DNA of 64,000 bases from Chondrosia reniformis. Its lineage: Eukaryota; Porifera; Demospongiae; Chondrillida; Chondrillidae. Below the pieces are notes generated by a model that saw only the letters and a program-made list of their open reading frames with translations, was not told the origin of the DNA and did no database searches. The translations under genes and the position numbers were made by a program. The stretch spans positions 6,339,884-6,403,883 of the forward strand of contig OX359199.1 of assembly GCA_947172415.1 (NCBI GenBank). The letters are read 5' to 3'. Positions within the stretch are counted from its first letter, which is position 1. Each line of letters begins with the position of its first letter. Below, piece by piece: positions 26,146 to 38,968 of the stretch.

Positions 26146-29100
26146 TGTATGAGGAGAGATAGGGCAAATTTATGTAGATATCAAAATTTCTAAAACTGTT
26201 TGGAAATGTTTCATACATGTCTGTCAATGTAGACAGCAAGTTTAAACTTCATATTTAGCCATTTGACAGAGTTACGGCACTAAATGTACATTGTATTGTG
26301 TATTAAGTTAATGTATAAGGAGAGATAGGGCAAATTTATGTAGAAATTAAAATTTCTAAAACTGTTTGGAAATGTTTCATACATGTCTGTCAATGTAGAC
26401 ACCAAGTTTAAGCTTCATATTTAGCCATTTGACAGAGTTACAGCACTAAATGTAAATTTGTCAAGTTAATGTATGAGGAGAGATAGGGCAAATTTATGTA
26501 GATATCAAAATTTCTAAAACTGTTTGGAAATGTTTCATACATGTCTGTCAATGTAGACAGCAACATACATGTATGGGGGTAGTGATAGGGCTAATTTATG
26601 TAGAAATCAAAATTTCTAAAACTGTTTGGAAATGTTTCATACATGTCTGTCAATGTAGACACCAAGTTTAAACTTCATATTTAGCCATTTGACAGAGTTA
26701 CAGCACTAAATGTACATTTGTTAAGTTAATGTATGGGTAGTGATAGGGCAAGTTTATGTAGAAATCAAAATTTCTAAAACTGTTTGGAAATGTTTCATAC
26801 ATGTCTGTCAAAGTAGATACCAAGTTAAAGTTTAATATTTAGCCATTTGACAGAGTTACAGCACTCTAATGTACATTAAATTCTACTCTATGACCTTAAA
26901 TGGTGTAGCATATATATCGTGCGATACTATTATGAAAATTATCGGCACACCAAGTTAAAATGTTTTGACATAAATGGGGCAACTAGAAATACGCAGGGAC
27001 AGTCTACAACGCAGCTGTCAGAAGGACTTTACATAGAGGCAGGTAGCCATTATGCTATTACTGCAATTGTGATTGAGTGTGGCTGGTTATACCTGTTTAC
27101 GTTCATATCGGAACACCTCTCGCTAAAATCGTTTCTACATGGGACCAGAAAAGTTGGTCTCCTCCGCCAATCAAGACACTTACAGGATTCTATCCATTTT
27201 TCCCAGTTTCTAGATGAACCACGAATACTGGATATACCTTTAAAATGGCTTGGAACGATGCACTCATCCCGAATTAACTTGATATAATTTGACTACATTT
27301 TTCTCGCAAATACCCTATTCTTAAGTATGGAATTGCGCCAACCACAATCGTTTCCTTTTGAAATTTTCATGTTTAAATAGAAGCGCAAAACCTTATAAAG
27401 TAGGCCTACCTGGACACATCTCTATGGTGGTAGCGGTTCCCATAGAGGTTGGTAGCGCTTAGACTCTGAAGCTGTCTCCTAATCGGTTGGTGCCATAGAG
27501 ACGTGCTCACCAATAATCCGGATTTCGGGGGGGTTCCACGTAATGTGGGATTGGCATCTGATATCTTTAAGGATTCATATGAGTCGGCCATATCGAGAAG
27601 AACTGGTTCTTCTCACGCAAGTGACACCCAAAGCTCAACTCGGCAGAGCGTTACCACCGATCCCGGCCTCTGAGCGTCGTGGATGGTAGCGTTCGGTATG
27701 GTCCAACTTTTTTTCTTTGGAGTTTCGTTGGCCGTCGATCGGCAAAATTTCACTTTAACGACATCCATATAATAAATGTGGATAGATACTGCTTCAACAA
27801 CAATCAAGTACTACACAGTGCATATCCATGTGTATAAGAAATCTTTCAAAGAGTTCTATTTTTTAAGAAATATATACAGTACCGCATTTTCACTCTTACA
27901 CCTACTCAAGGTCGGCCATATATAGTATTACGCAATTAGGTTAGTTAATGTATGATGAGATAGGGCAAATATATGTAGAAATCAAAATTTCTAAAACTGT
28001 TTGGAAATGTTTCATACATGTCTGTGAATATAGACAGCAAGTTTAAACTTCATATTTAGCCATTTGACAGAGTTACGGCACTAAATGTACATTGTATTGT
28101 GTATTAAGTTAATGTATGGGGAGAGATAGGGCAAATTTATATAGAAATCAAAATTTCTAAAACTGTTTGGAAATGTTTCATACATGTCTGTCAATGTAGA
28201 CACCAAGTTAAAGTTTCATATTTAGCCATTTGACAAAGTTACGGCACTAAATGTACATTGTATTGTGTATTAAGTTAATGTATAAGGAGAGATAGGGCAA
28301 ATTTATGTAGAAATTAAAATTTCTAAAACTGTTTGGAAATATTTCATACATGTCTGTCAATGTAGACACCAAGTTTAAGCTTCATATTTAGCCATTTGAC
28401 AGAGTTACAGCACTAAATGTAAATTTGTTAAGTTAATGTATGAGGAGAGATAGGGCAAATTTATGTAGATATCAAAATTTCTAAAACTGTTTGGAAATGT
28501 TTCATACATGTCTGTCAATGTAGACAGCAAGTTTAAACTTCATATTTAGCCATTTGACAGAGTTACGGCACTAAATGTACATTGTATTGTGTATTAAGTT
28601 AATGTATAAGGAGAGATAGGGCTAATTTATGTAGAAATCAAAATTTCTAAAACTGTTTGGAAATGTTTCATACATGTCTGTCAATGTAGACACCAAGTTT
28701 AAACTTCATATTTAGCCATTTGACAGAGTTACAGCACTAAATGTACATTTGTTAAGTTAATGTATGGGTAGTGATAGGGCAAATTTATGTAGAAATCAAA
28801 ATTTCTAAAACTGTTTGGAAATGTTTCATACATGTCTGTCAATGTAGACACCAAGTTTAAACTTCATATTTAGCCATTTGACAGAGTTACAGCACTAAAT
28901 GTACATTGTATTGTGTATTAAGTTAATGTATGGGGAGAGATAGAGCAAATTTATATAGAAATCAAAATTTCTAAATCTGTTTGGAAATATTTCATACATG
29001 TCTGTGAATGTAGACAGCAAGTTTAAACTTCATATTTAGCCATTTGACAGAGTTACAGCACTAAATGTACATTGTATTGTGTATTAAGTTAATGTATGGG

Positions 29101-29450
29101 GAGAGATAGAGCAAATTTATATAGAAATCAAAATTTCTAAATCTGTTTGGAAATATTTCATACATGTCTGTGAATGTAGACAGCAAGTTTAAACTTCATA
29201 TTTAGCCATTTGACAAAGTCATGGTACTAATTGTACATTGTATTCTGTATTAAGTTAATGTATAAGGAGAGATAGGGCTAATTTATGTAGAAATTAAAAT
29301 TTCTAGAACTGTTTGGAAATGTTTCATACATGTCTGTCAATGTAGACACCAAGTTTAAGCTTCATATTTAGCCATTTGACAGAGTTACAACACTAAATGT
29401 AAATTTGTTAAGTTAATGTATGAGGAGAGATAGGGCAAATTTATGTATAT
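26140..29450 (+). repeat. Array of about 160-bp repeats (some 14-15 units), interrupted at 26880-27945
   Basis: The unit contains GTTAATGTATGAGGAGAGAT, AGGGCAAATTTATGTAGA, AATTTCTAAAACTGTTTGG, AAATGTTTCATACATGTCTG, TCAATGTAGACACCAAG and AGCCATTTGACAGAGTTAC. Unit starts lie near 26143, 26310, 26465, 26565 (shortened), 26727, then 27945, 28108, 28273, 28433, 28597, 28757, 28921, 29085, 29250 and 29412 (cut short). Copies differ by a few percent (AGACACC/AGACAGC, GTACATTTG/GTACATTGTATTGTG), and longer and shorter variants alternate. Unrelated 1.06-kb sequence interrupts the array, including copy B of the 0.5-kb duplication. Confidence 0.93.
27125..27530 (+). repeat. 0.5-kb dispersed duplication, copy B
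   Basis: Second copy of the element at 24960-25490, about 85 percent alike by eye, sitting inside the 1.06-kb break in the 160-bp array. The most conserved part is 27395-27520. Downstream, 27600-27700 differs from the region after copy A, so the duplication ends near 27530. Confidence 0.8.
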
Positions 29451-29574
29451 ACACAGTTCCTTTGCATATAAATTATATAGCCTGATGTACATATGTGTTT
29501 ATAGTTTAAGCAGCTTTCTCTAAAAGTGGTTCAGTTCATCAACTTCTCCAATTTGGCAACGTCATTTTTTCTGG

Positions 29575-29870
29575 AATAAGTTTTGAAGAGTTTTAGAAGT
29601 TTCAATTTTTGTTCATATTTGCCCTATCTCTCACCATACATTAACTTTGTATGGTATATACATTTCAATGAACATTAAGGCACGTAACTCCATCAACCAG
29701 GAAGATGTGAAGCTAATACTTGATGTCAGCATTCACAGACATGTATGAAACATTTCCAAATAGTTTTTTAGAAGTTTCAATTCTTTGCCCTATTTCTCAC
29801 CATACATTAACTTTGCATGACAGATTTTAATGTACATTAAGGGTCGTAACTCCATCAAACACCATGGTAG
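29575..29870 (-). repeat. Two 160-bp-family repeat units, reverse orientation (right flank)
   Basis: Inverted units again with TTGCCCTATCTCTCACCAT, ACATTAACTTTG, GCATTCACAGACATGTATG and AAACATTTCC. With the reverse units at 24440-24725 they bracket the forward array. Confidence 0.8.
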
Positions 29871-29976
29871 GCATCTTTATAAATTGCATACAAACACGTA
29901 CAGATAATACAATTACATGGTTTACAGTACATAGATGAAATAAAAAGTCAAGTTACACAGAGAGGCCAAGGACTTC

Positions 29977-32900
29977 TTAAACTTCAGATTCTGTTGCCCC
30001 CGGAGCTACAATTCTTTTGGTCTTCACAGAAGCATACGACACATGTTCAGTTTTTGTGTTTATAAAGACCGAACCATTTCTCAGGGAGGTTGTGTGGTTG
30101 CTGGAATGTCCGGGTATGAAGACCTGCTCTTGCTTCCCTTCTGCCTTAGCCTGTGTAACATGATCATGTATACAGCCCTTCACTTGTTCTGAAGGATTGC
30201 TAGTCCCGTCCAAAAATGGCTCATCTTCTATAAAATCTGCATTATCAGTTGAATCAACCTAGGATGAAAGATTAATTGTTGATCAAGACAGATATCAGAC
30301 ATATATGTGGACAGTAGTGTTACACTGGTATATAAATATTCAACATCCATTATTAAAGTAATGATAAGTGAATAATCACTGGATGATAATATAAGACTTC
30401 AGTCACTTGATTATTGGCGTAATATCTCCAGTGGTTATTCACCTATCTTTGCACAGATAACTCCCTTTAATTCATATGTACAATATACCTGTGTAAGCTC
30501 TATTGCCTCTTCGAATATAGTTACAAGGTCACTAAAGTCTGGTCTCGCCTTAGGATCTTCACTCCACAGAGACAACAGTAGTTTAAACCTACATACGTAA
30601 GTGTACAAAGGATATTATTACCAACAAGAAAACACTGTAAGAATACTTACATTGCTGCTGTACAGTTCAGAGGCTGTGGCAGTCTCCCACCTTTGCTTAA
30701 GAAGTTATGGAGAGATTGGAAACTCTTGATTTCAGTAAACGGTGCTTTGCCATAGGTCAGCACTTCCCACAGCATAACCCCAAACGACCACCTAACAACA
30801 ATGAAATATTATAACTTAATGTTCCACAGTTTTAGTTTTTAGTAGCAGTTTGCTATATATGTACATCAATAAACTAGGAAACTCCACACAGACGGTTCCT
30901 ATATATTATCATTATGGTAAATACAAGGGTAAAAATGTAATGTCAAAGTGTACATCATAATGTATACTTTGTATACTGCATTAGTTACGTATATAACTGT
31001 GCATGGTACAGCATAGACTGTTCTGTGACAATACAACATTCCAAGCTTGATTAGCAGGAGTACTTACACGTCACTCTTTGATGTGTGTCGGCCATCTTGC
31101 AAGGTCTCAATGGCCATCCATTTTGCTGGAAGAGGTCGAGCTGTTTTTCTTCTATAGTAATCTTTATCTCCAGTTTCCCGCGACAACCCAAAATCTGCAA
31201 CTTTCAAAACAAAATTTTGAGCTATCAGAATATTTCTTGCTGCCAAATCTCTATGAACACACTATTGAAACAATGAAAATGGTAAAATAAATAGTAACTT
31301 CATAAAATGGATAAGTTAGAACACTTTTTACATTCAATAAAACTACAAGATTGAATTATATGGTACGGTTAGAATCCCATTGTTTTGAAGCTCCTCAGAC
31401 AAGAAAATTATCCACCAATTTGAGCTAACAAATCCAATAATGCATACAAACCGCTGGGAAATTCATAATCATGCAAATTTTCAAGACAGTAGACTCAATA
31501 CTGAGGAGATGTCTGGCATACCCTGACTTACCCCCATTCTCTCCAAGTGCTCCATTCCTCTGGCTACTTGCATACCAATGTTGAAAACATCCAAATCTTT
31601 CAGTATTCCAGGTGTGGTATAAATTGGAAGTGCTTCAGTTGTCACAGTCTCCCTCTGATCTATCCTTGGCACATCACTGCCACTCTGTGAATAAGTCCTA
31701 CTTTGACTGCCACTACTCTCAGAAAGGGTTCTCCCCGGGATGCTTCCTCCATAGCCACTGCTGCTGGATGAGAAGTTTCTTGAAGGCTGAATAGACTGTG
31801 TACCAGAGGACGTGATCATCTTCTGAACTCCTCTTGAAAGCCTCATTCCGCTCCCATCAGAAGAATATTCACTAGAGTCAAATGCAGAATCAGAGAAATT
31901 ACTTCCAGAATTTATGTTCCCATAAGTGTTGATAGTGAAAGCTGGATTTTTGGCGGAATGCTTATCCTCATAACGTTCAATAAACTTTAGCCTCTTTTCT
32001 AAATCATGAATACATCCAACATAATCTCCAATCAGCTCCTGTGAAACAGTGCAATGATCCATTTGGAGTGGGTTCTTATTGCTTGATAATTCGAGTTTCA
32101 AAAGATCATGGCATTCTTTCAAAAATGATTTTAAGCTTCCTTTTTCCGCAAACTCCATAATTATACACAAAGGCCCATCTGAAGTGAAGAATGGAATGAT
32201 AACATAAATTTCTAAAACTGAGCAAACCAATGAAAATTAGACTAACCTGGCTTAGTACACTGTCCAAGAAGATTAACAATGTTTGGATGCGGCTTTATCT
32301 TCTTCATTATCTGTAATTCTGCCCATAAATCATCAACATCACACATTCTTGGGGAATTTCCCTTTACAACTTTCACAGCCACAGTATAAGGGTTGGGATC
32401 ATTGGAGATTATTCCAACAGCAGAAGCCTTTAGTACTTTACCAAAGTTACCTTCACCTAAAAACAGACACAGGGAGAGTAGTGATGTTACTTATGCAAAA
32501 AAGTACAATATGTACTATAAATGGTATATAAAGGTAGAGTAATCTCCTTGACAACATATTTTAAATGCTGACATGTAGGGGTATAGAGGCAATTGCATTT
32601 TAAATATAGATATTCTTATACCATATGCTCATTAAATTATATACACATATACACATATACACATTCCTACTACTTAATCAATTGAGGATAATAGGATTAC
32701 AGGGCATTGACTGGTATACAGAATGACACTTCAATGAGTAGAAACTTGAGGAAATAAAACCATTGTTCCTAATGAACAATCTGAGAAATTACATTATGAT
32801 TTCCCATTTGTTTATAGTAATCAAATAAAACAAAAACAAACTGTTAGATTACTGACACCAGTTATTTTTGTGATCTGTGGAAATGTAGTGGAAAAAGAAT

Positions 32901-35900
32901 CTTATTAGATTATTGCTTGTAAGAAATGCATTCTCTAAATAAGTGGTGTAATATTTTATGGATAATAGAAATGGTACATACCAAGAATACAAATTGGCTC
33001 AATGGACAGCCTTGGAAACTCCCAGATATCATCCTCTTTCCTGTCCACTTCTGCGTAAATAAATCCTGGGAGCTCCTTGAAGGGATGGCCCAAATTTACT
33101 TTGTAGCGATTGGAATACTTGTAGCCTCTCCAAATATATGTACAGCAAGCACAGATAATTGCAATGGTAATGGCAGTCAGAATAAATGCAAATACTCCTA
33201 ACACAGAAGCAACCACAATCAGGAATTCAAAATCTACAAAGAAAAAGGTACATCATTTATACCATTGTTGTGACATATATATGATATTCTAATTCATTCA
33301 CTATTGATGCAGTAGTAGCTCATTATGTGTAAATGTACATAGGTGCATTATTTGAACTGGCTTACGACACTTACATATACTCAAGGTTACAGCATGAGTC
33401 AACTGGTCTGCCTCACAGTAAAAACTTCGCTTATCAGTGGCTCCACAGATATAAAGCCTAGCAGTGTGGACTGCAAAGGCTCCATTTGGTGTGTCCTGCT
33501 GTATCTTTTGGTGTATGAAAAAGAAGGAGCTTTGTGTATCATTTTTAAGGTATTCACAAGCAGACCGAGTATTGTAATTAAATAGCCATGGCAGGTATGA
33601 TCTGTCCAGGACTTCAGTATCATAGCTTTTCCAAATGACCTCATTAATTTTCAGAGATGTATTCACTAAACAATCCACAGCCTCGTTTTCATTCGCCTTC
33701 ACAGTAATATGAGGTCTATTAACTCTCATTACTGATTTAAACTCCATATAACCTACATTGCATATAACAAACAAACAATAACAAAAATAAGCTAACCCAT
33801 AAATGAGACATACACTGTACTCACTATTAATGTAGCATATACGTACGTATAAACAAAATCACATGTAGAAACTAAAGTGCAGCAATTGCATATGTATATT
33901 ATGCATATACATTCATAAAGGGATTTAAAATGCAAACTGTTAGTATCAAAGGATGCCATGGATTACCATCTGGACTTCATACATACTAATAGTTCACTTG
34001 TGATATGTATTTATCATTTTGTCCATATTGTATCATAATAACGTAATTCAAAGTGTACATTTATATAAATTGAATAAAAAAGTGAACTTACGAATTGATA
34101 AATTATAAGTAAGATTCCAACTGACTGATGCTTCCCAGGGTTCAGGGCTTGTTCTGTTTATAAAAAATTTGTAAAGTCCTGAGTCATTAAAGGTAATTTT
34201 GCTGAAAAGGAGAACGTTCATTTTACATTCTTGACCTAAAGTTATTCTATCTTCACAGGGACATATTTTATTGATGTTTATTGTCATACGGTTGGTGTCT
34301 CTAGATGTTAAAAGTTTTTCTCTTATCAGATTGAGGCATTCAATGGAGCAGTTGTTACAAGGTGCATCATTCTCTTGTAGAGTTGTTACTTTCTGTGACC
34401 TTAGAGCCGATCCATTTTGCCTCCACTCTGTAGTCACTTCTTTGAAAGTATCAAACAATACACACAAGTGTGCCATATTGGTGGCACTAAAATTCATTGA
34501 AAGATCTTTAACAGCATTAATTAAAGGGACTGGATGGCTCTTCTCGTGTAGAGTATATGCCCTATTAACTGGAGCTGCAGGAACAAATGTATACAAAATA
34601 GTTATGCAAACTAGATTACTTCAGTATTCATAATAAAAGTAGTATAATTATGAATATTACCTTAAGATATTATTGCCAATAATTACACTGAAAGTAAAAA
34701 TTATTATAAATACTGGATTCTTATGCTTTAGAAAGAAATTTCATTTTGCATAAAACATTCAAAACTCACTGCTGTCTAATATAAATCTGGGTGTAAATGA
34801 AGTTTGTTCCTGACACGTATCACTCTGGACAGAACAGAGGAAAGTGCTGCTGAAGTAATTTCGAGTGTTTGGATCACTAGCGAGCAGGATTTCTAATCTT
34901 CCAGTTTGAACATTCAATCGCAAATTAACGTTGATGAAATACACACATAAGGTATGGTATGAATATGAAACAGGCTGATTGATTGAATGGTTTTGGAAAA
35001 CTGAATAAATAGTAATATTGTCTTTTTTCTTATTGTGCATTTCAGTGGTGCCATTACTATAAAATACTATCTTATGGCAAAAGTCAGCACTTCCATGATG
35101 CTTGATTGAAATATCCCAAATTAATAACTGGTTTGGATCATTTTTCTTTAAACATTTAATTGGACAGTCTATATATACTGAATTAGCTCCTCTATTAATT
35201 GTCAAGCACTGGACATTACTTTCGTCTGACCAAACATCTACAAAAGAGATATGACATACATGTTATATGTACACTACATATAAATACACACAATGCAAAC
35301 TATTAAACAATTTATATATATACATATGTAAATGCAGATAATAATCCAAACTATATATGTATAAGTAATATACAGAAAAGTATAGTGAACTATATATGTA
35401 TAAGTAATATACAGAAAAGTATAGTGATTAAGAATAACTGAAATATTTTAAAATTACACATTTGAATACACTGTGGCAACACAGAGTGCTCAAATGAAAA
35501 TTAGATTTAAAAAGAAAATTGATGCAATAAACATTTTTTATCACCTTTACCCTTTGCCCTTTACCCTCTACATTCTTTTAATAGTTGGGTAGGTTATTTT
35601 GTATTCTTACATGAGGACATGTCAAATTAATTACGTACATCATGCACGATGAACCACACCCAGTAGTGCTGCTATAGCTGTTTGGACTAATTGATGGTGA
35701 TAGTGTATGCTCAAATGCTGGCCTGGGGTGCTAATCACTACTATATTAGCCGACCAATTGTTGAGCAGTAACAACATAAGTTCACTGGTTTACTTGGATA
35801 TTTCAACCTGAAGGTCTTCATCAGCAATGCAGCTAATCTGCTGAATTTCTCAACAATATGTCTGCTAATATAATATCCGCAACAAAGTCTTATTTCTTCA

Positions 35901-37609
35901 AATACTATTATATGCATACATTTCTAAAGAATATATCTCAGGGACAATCATATTAACGAAAAAGTTATACATAATTTATCCTAGCATATTCCTTTGTAAA
36001 GGGAATCAATAAAATTACTCAGATCCCTACCATACTATACACATACCTTTACCATATATAGATTACCTTAGTATATTGTAACTTGTACTGTATACATATA
36101 AAGTAATTATAAGGTATACAATCATAGGCCAATAAAAGGTCTGCCATATATACCATATATATTATAGTTTAGTAATTGAAATTCTTTACTCCTCAATCCA
36201 TTTGTACTTATGCTGATTAATCAAAATCTAACCACAAATAGGAAAGATGATATAATTAAGTTGACTTTAAAACAACCAGGCAAGATCTACTACATTCATT
36301 GGAACCTAGTAGATCAAACAGAAGCATTGCAATGCTCAGAAATAAAATATGGTTTCCTTGACAGCCACATCACACCAAATTAGGACAACAGGGCAATTCA
36401 AGGTCCACTTGTAAAACTGGTTTGGCATAACCCAAGGAATACAATCCTTACAATCAAGCTAGCAATATCAACATTTTTTATTCAATATATGAGGGACCAC
36501 TAACTGTTTCAAAGTTATCTGATAGTCCATGCAAAATACATTTCAGGAAGTAAAAATATCTTTATGCAAGCATAAGTATTATAAAAATATAAATGATATA
36601 TGTAGTCCAAACATTCTGAAGCCCAGAACAAGGAAATATGTATTAAGACAATACATAATCCAATATGAATTTGTCTAGACTAAGTATGTCTTCATATTGA
36701 CATTTGGGAATTTAGGTTTACATATACATGTAAGAGCCACAAAGTGAATAGTAGTTATAATATCAGTTTATTAGTTCACATTACACCTTGCATTATGACC
36801 TTGTCGAAGAACAATGGTCATGTAGATCCGCAAACAGACACAAAAACAAATGATATCTGACAGCTGCATGCATCATTAGAATACAATTCTAGTAAGAGCT
36901 GGGCAAAGGTCAAGTTGACTAACACATCACCTATTAATAGGGTCACCAAGCTGCAAAATATGAATTCCTACTTAGAGAGTACGGTACTCTCTAATACACT
37001 TGATTGGCAGTGCAAAGAATCTGTACATCACACTCTTCTTCTCAACTTACAGAATAAAATAGAAATTGTATATTTTACCTATCATCTCTTCTAAGAACAA
37101 GATATCCGCTTAACTGATGTATTACAAACACTCGCATCTTCATTAAAATGCTATTAAAACTAGCGAGACGATATTTAGACCTCTGATCAGCAGCAAACGA
37201 GAGAGGGATAAACTTGTAGAATTAATAAAGAAAAACGTTTTTTTCTTACTAATTTCTTAGCACATGTAGTCTAATCTAACTTGAAGTACTATTAATACTA
37301 ACTTAAAGATAGACTCCAATTAGACTAATGCATTTCTTAAATCATCAAATTGTATGCTTTTCAATATTGAAACGGACACAAAACTTTCACATTGGAACAA
37401 AGGTTCACCTTCTAAACACAGGGTAAGGTTACCAGTGAGTAGATGTACGTCTAGTAGGCTCAATAGGACTGGTCGGCTGAGTCGTCCAGAGTCTAAACGG
37501 CATTTCGTACGGCTAATAGCATACTGCAACGAGTTAATGGCTCACCTTGGCAGAGCAGCGAAACGAGTACCAGTATAATCACTCTATTTCTATAAAACAT
37601 GAGCATCAT
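29977..37609 (-). CDS. Receptor tyrosine kinase with Ig-like ectodomain and long kinase insert
   Basis: Eleven exons give 1072 residues: 37546-37609 (signal peptide, [20 protein letters not shown]), 34770-35237, 34092-34574, 33375-33752, 32982-33233, 32247-32456, 31532-32178, 31068-31261, 30651-30791, 30489-30588 and 29977-30258 (TAA). Exons 2-4 encode three N-glycosylation-rich, cysteine-containing domains of Ig-like size, all bounded by phase-1 introns. A transmembrane helix lies at about 467-493. Kinase motifs are [39 protein letters not shown] and [11 protein letters not shown], so a tyrosine kinase. A Ser-rich insert of roughly 170 residues between SLKSFLKE and [11 protein letters not shown] splits the domain, as in PDGFR/VEGFR/FGFR-type receptors, but assignment to one subfamily is not possible. 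The tail has several Tyr and acidic motifs. The first intron is 2.2 kb. Confidence 0.92.
35238..37545 (-). other. Long first intron of the receptor kinase
   Basis: 2.3 kb of AT-rich sequence with no exon that I could recognise. It contains a small tandem duplication at about 35340-35420 (ACTATATATGTATAAGTAA twice) and a hammerhead-like motif at 35794-35828. Intron one being much longer than all others is a usual place for enhancers (inference); no specific sites were identified. Confidence 0.6.
35794..35828 (-). ncRNA. Hammerhead-ribozyme-like motif (candidate, minimal)
   Basis: On the minus strand: ATTG, core CTGATGA, stem-loop GACC-TTCA-GGTT, GAA, a short self-complementary ATAT, C at the cleavage position, then CAAG. 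Stem I is TTG/CAA, three pairs. The order of core elements is that of a type I hammerhead, but an unpaired A follows CTGATGA, and stems I and III are very short, so chance or decay is possible. The flank GCATTGCTGATGAAG is shared with the motif at 53464-53499. Confidence 0.33.
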
Positions 37610-37815
37610 TTCTCTACTTGATCGACTGATGACTCATAGCTGGAACCATAGGAGTTTGCTCATGATATTGAATTTTATATCCCACCCTCGGCATGCTTTA
37701 TAGAAACCGGATAAATATATATTTGTAGCTTACATCATATCACGCGCATACCCAACTAACCTCAAATTGGGGTGATGCGTACACGCCCTCTTGCTGAGTC
37801 ACGTAGCTGAAGAAG
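37610..37815. promoter_or_regulatory. Head-to-head intergenic region, receptor kinase / 38-kb gene
   Basis: Start codons at 37609 (minus) and 37816 (plus) diverge with 206 bp between. A TATAAA-like GATAAATATATA lies near 37710, and CpG-containing ACGCGC and TGATGCGTACACGC lie near 37740-37785. Promoter role is inferred from position. Confidence 0.4.
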
Positions 37816-38859
37816 ATGGCAGGTAAATTCTTCAAGAACCTTTTTGGAAGACAGATTAGTCATGGATCAGACGTTGAGGATCCGCAAGACTTGTCTCAAG
37901 CAATGGATCAAGTGACACTTCAAAACCAGTTATCCTTCGAAGATGACCAGTTGCAGTCAAATGTGATTGATGAGACACCTGGAAAGGTTGAAATGAAATC
38001 TGCATATGAGGTCAGTAACAGGATGCTGCGAGAGAGATTGGCAAAGGAGGACCCGGAGAACGAAAAGTTGCTAGCAGATGTATCTGAATCAGACATTGTT
38101 GTAGTTACTGGGACATACGACCACATCCACCTGGTGCTTGATGCTGTTGGTCTTCCATACAAATCAGTTGATCGTGCCTCGGTGGCCAGTCTGGACTTCA
38201 GGCCTGAGCAAACTGTATATGTAAACTGCCCCAGCTCTTTTCCTCGAGAAGGGGCACTGAAATTGGAGAAGTTTGTTAAAGCTGGAGGTCAATTGATCAC
38301 CACTGACTGGGCCCTTTTGCACGTTATTGAACCAGCCTTTCCCAAGACAATTGCTTACAATAAGAGAGCAACTGGTGACGATGTAGTCGGCATTGAAATA
38401 GTTGATAAAGAAGATGACATCCTTAAAGGATTTCTTGAGCAGAAATCTGATGCTAAGCCACAATGGTGGTTAGAATGTTCTTCCTATCCTATCAAAGTCT
38501 TGGATAAGAAAAAGGTCAAAGTACTTGTAAAGTCTGATGAGTTGAAACGGAAGTATGGCGATGACCCAGTAATTGTGTCGTTTGAGTGGGGCGAGGGTGT
38601 GGTGTATCACATGATTAGCCACTTCTATCTGCAGAGAAGTGAAACACGCACAAAAAAGCATGAAGGCACCGTCATGGACTATGCAATGGATCAGGATTTG
38701 TCTGAAGAAAATATGGCCTATTTTGCAGAAGCGCAGACCAAGACACCTCAGTTGAATTATGGAATGGTTCAGAGTGCTTATACTTCGTGTGACTTTGTGT
38801 CTCGAGGTGTATTGAAGCAGAAAAGGAAAGCAGCCGCTAAATTTAGTGAAAAGAAGTAA
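37816..38859 (+). CDS. Uncharacterised intronless protein with a Rossmann-like/GATase-like segment
   Basis: A single exon of 347 residues without signal peptide or membrane helix. The N terminus (MAGKFFKNLFGRQ) is amphipathic and basic. The central part (about 90-260) alternates beta-like and helical segments: SDIVVVTGTYDHIHLVLDAV, TVYVNCPSSFP, KLEKFVKAGGQLITTDWALL, then VIVSFEWGEGVVYHMISHFY. This order (strand, helix, conserved 'VxAGGxLxTTDW' loop, late 'G.G.V.....H' strand) resembles class-I glutamine-amidotransferase-like or ThuA-like domains used as binding modules, but no Cys-His-Glu triad is evident. I do not recognise the family. ORF length, codon pattern and absence of repeats support a real gene. 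The third intronless gene in this window. Confidence 0.75.
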   Translation: MAGKFFKNLFGRQISHGSDVEDPQDLSQAMDQVTLQNQLSFEDDQLQSNVIDETPGKVEMKSAYEVSNRMLRERLAKEDPENEKLLADVSESDIVVVTGTYDHIHLVLDAVGLPYKSVDRASVASLDFRPEQTVYVNCPSSFPREGALKLEKFVKAGGQLITTDWALLHVIEPAFPKTIAYNKRATGDDVVGIEIVDKEDDILKGFLEQKSDAKPQWWLECSSYPIKVLDKKKVKVLVKSDELKRKYGDDPVIVSFEWGEGVVYHMISHFYLQRSETRTKKHEGTVMDYAMDQDLSEENMAYFAEAQTKTPQLNYGMVQSAYTSCDFVSRGVLKQKRKAAAKFSEKK

Positions 38860-38968
38860 CGTTTGACTGCATATTTTGTACATTTATATACATACTCGGT
38901 AGAATTGTACATTTAGATAGAGTGACTTGATTGCGACATTTTGTTAATTATTTTGCAATAGTGTAAAA

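Noticed and set aside
24252-29976. A protein-coding transposon in the repeat field
   Set aside because: I looked for transposase, reverse transcriptase or integrase-type frames on both strands and found only short open frames made of repeat text.
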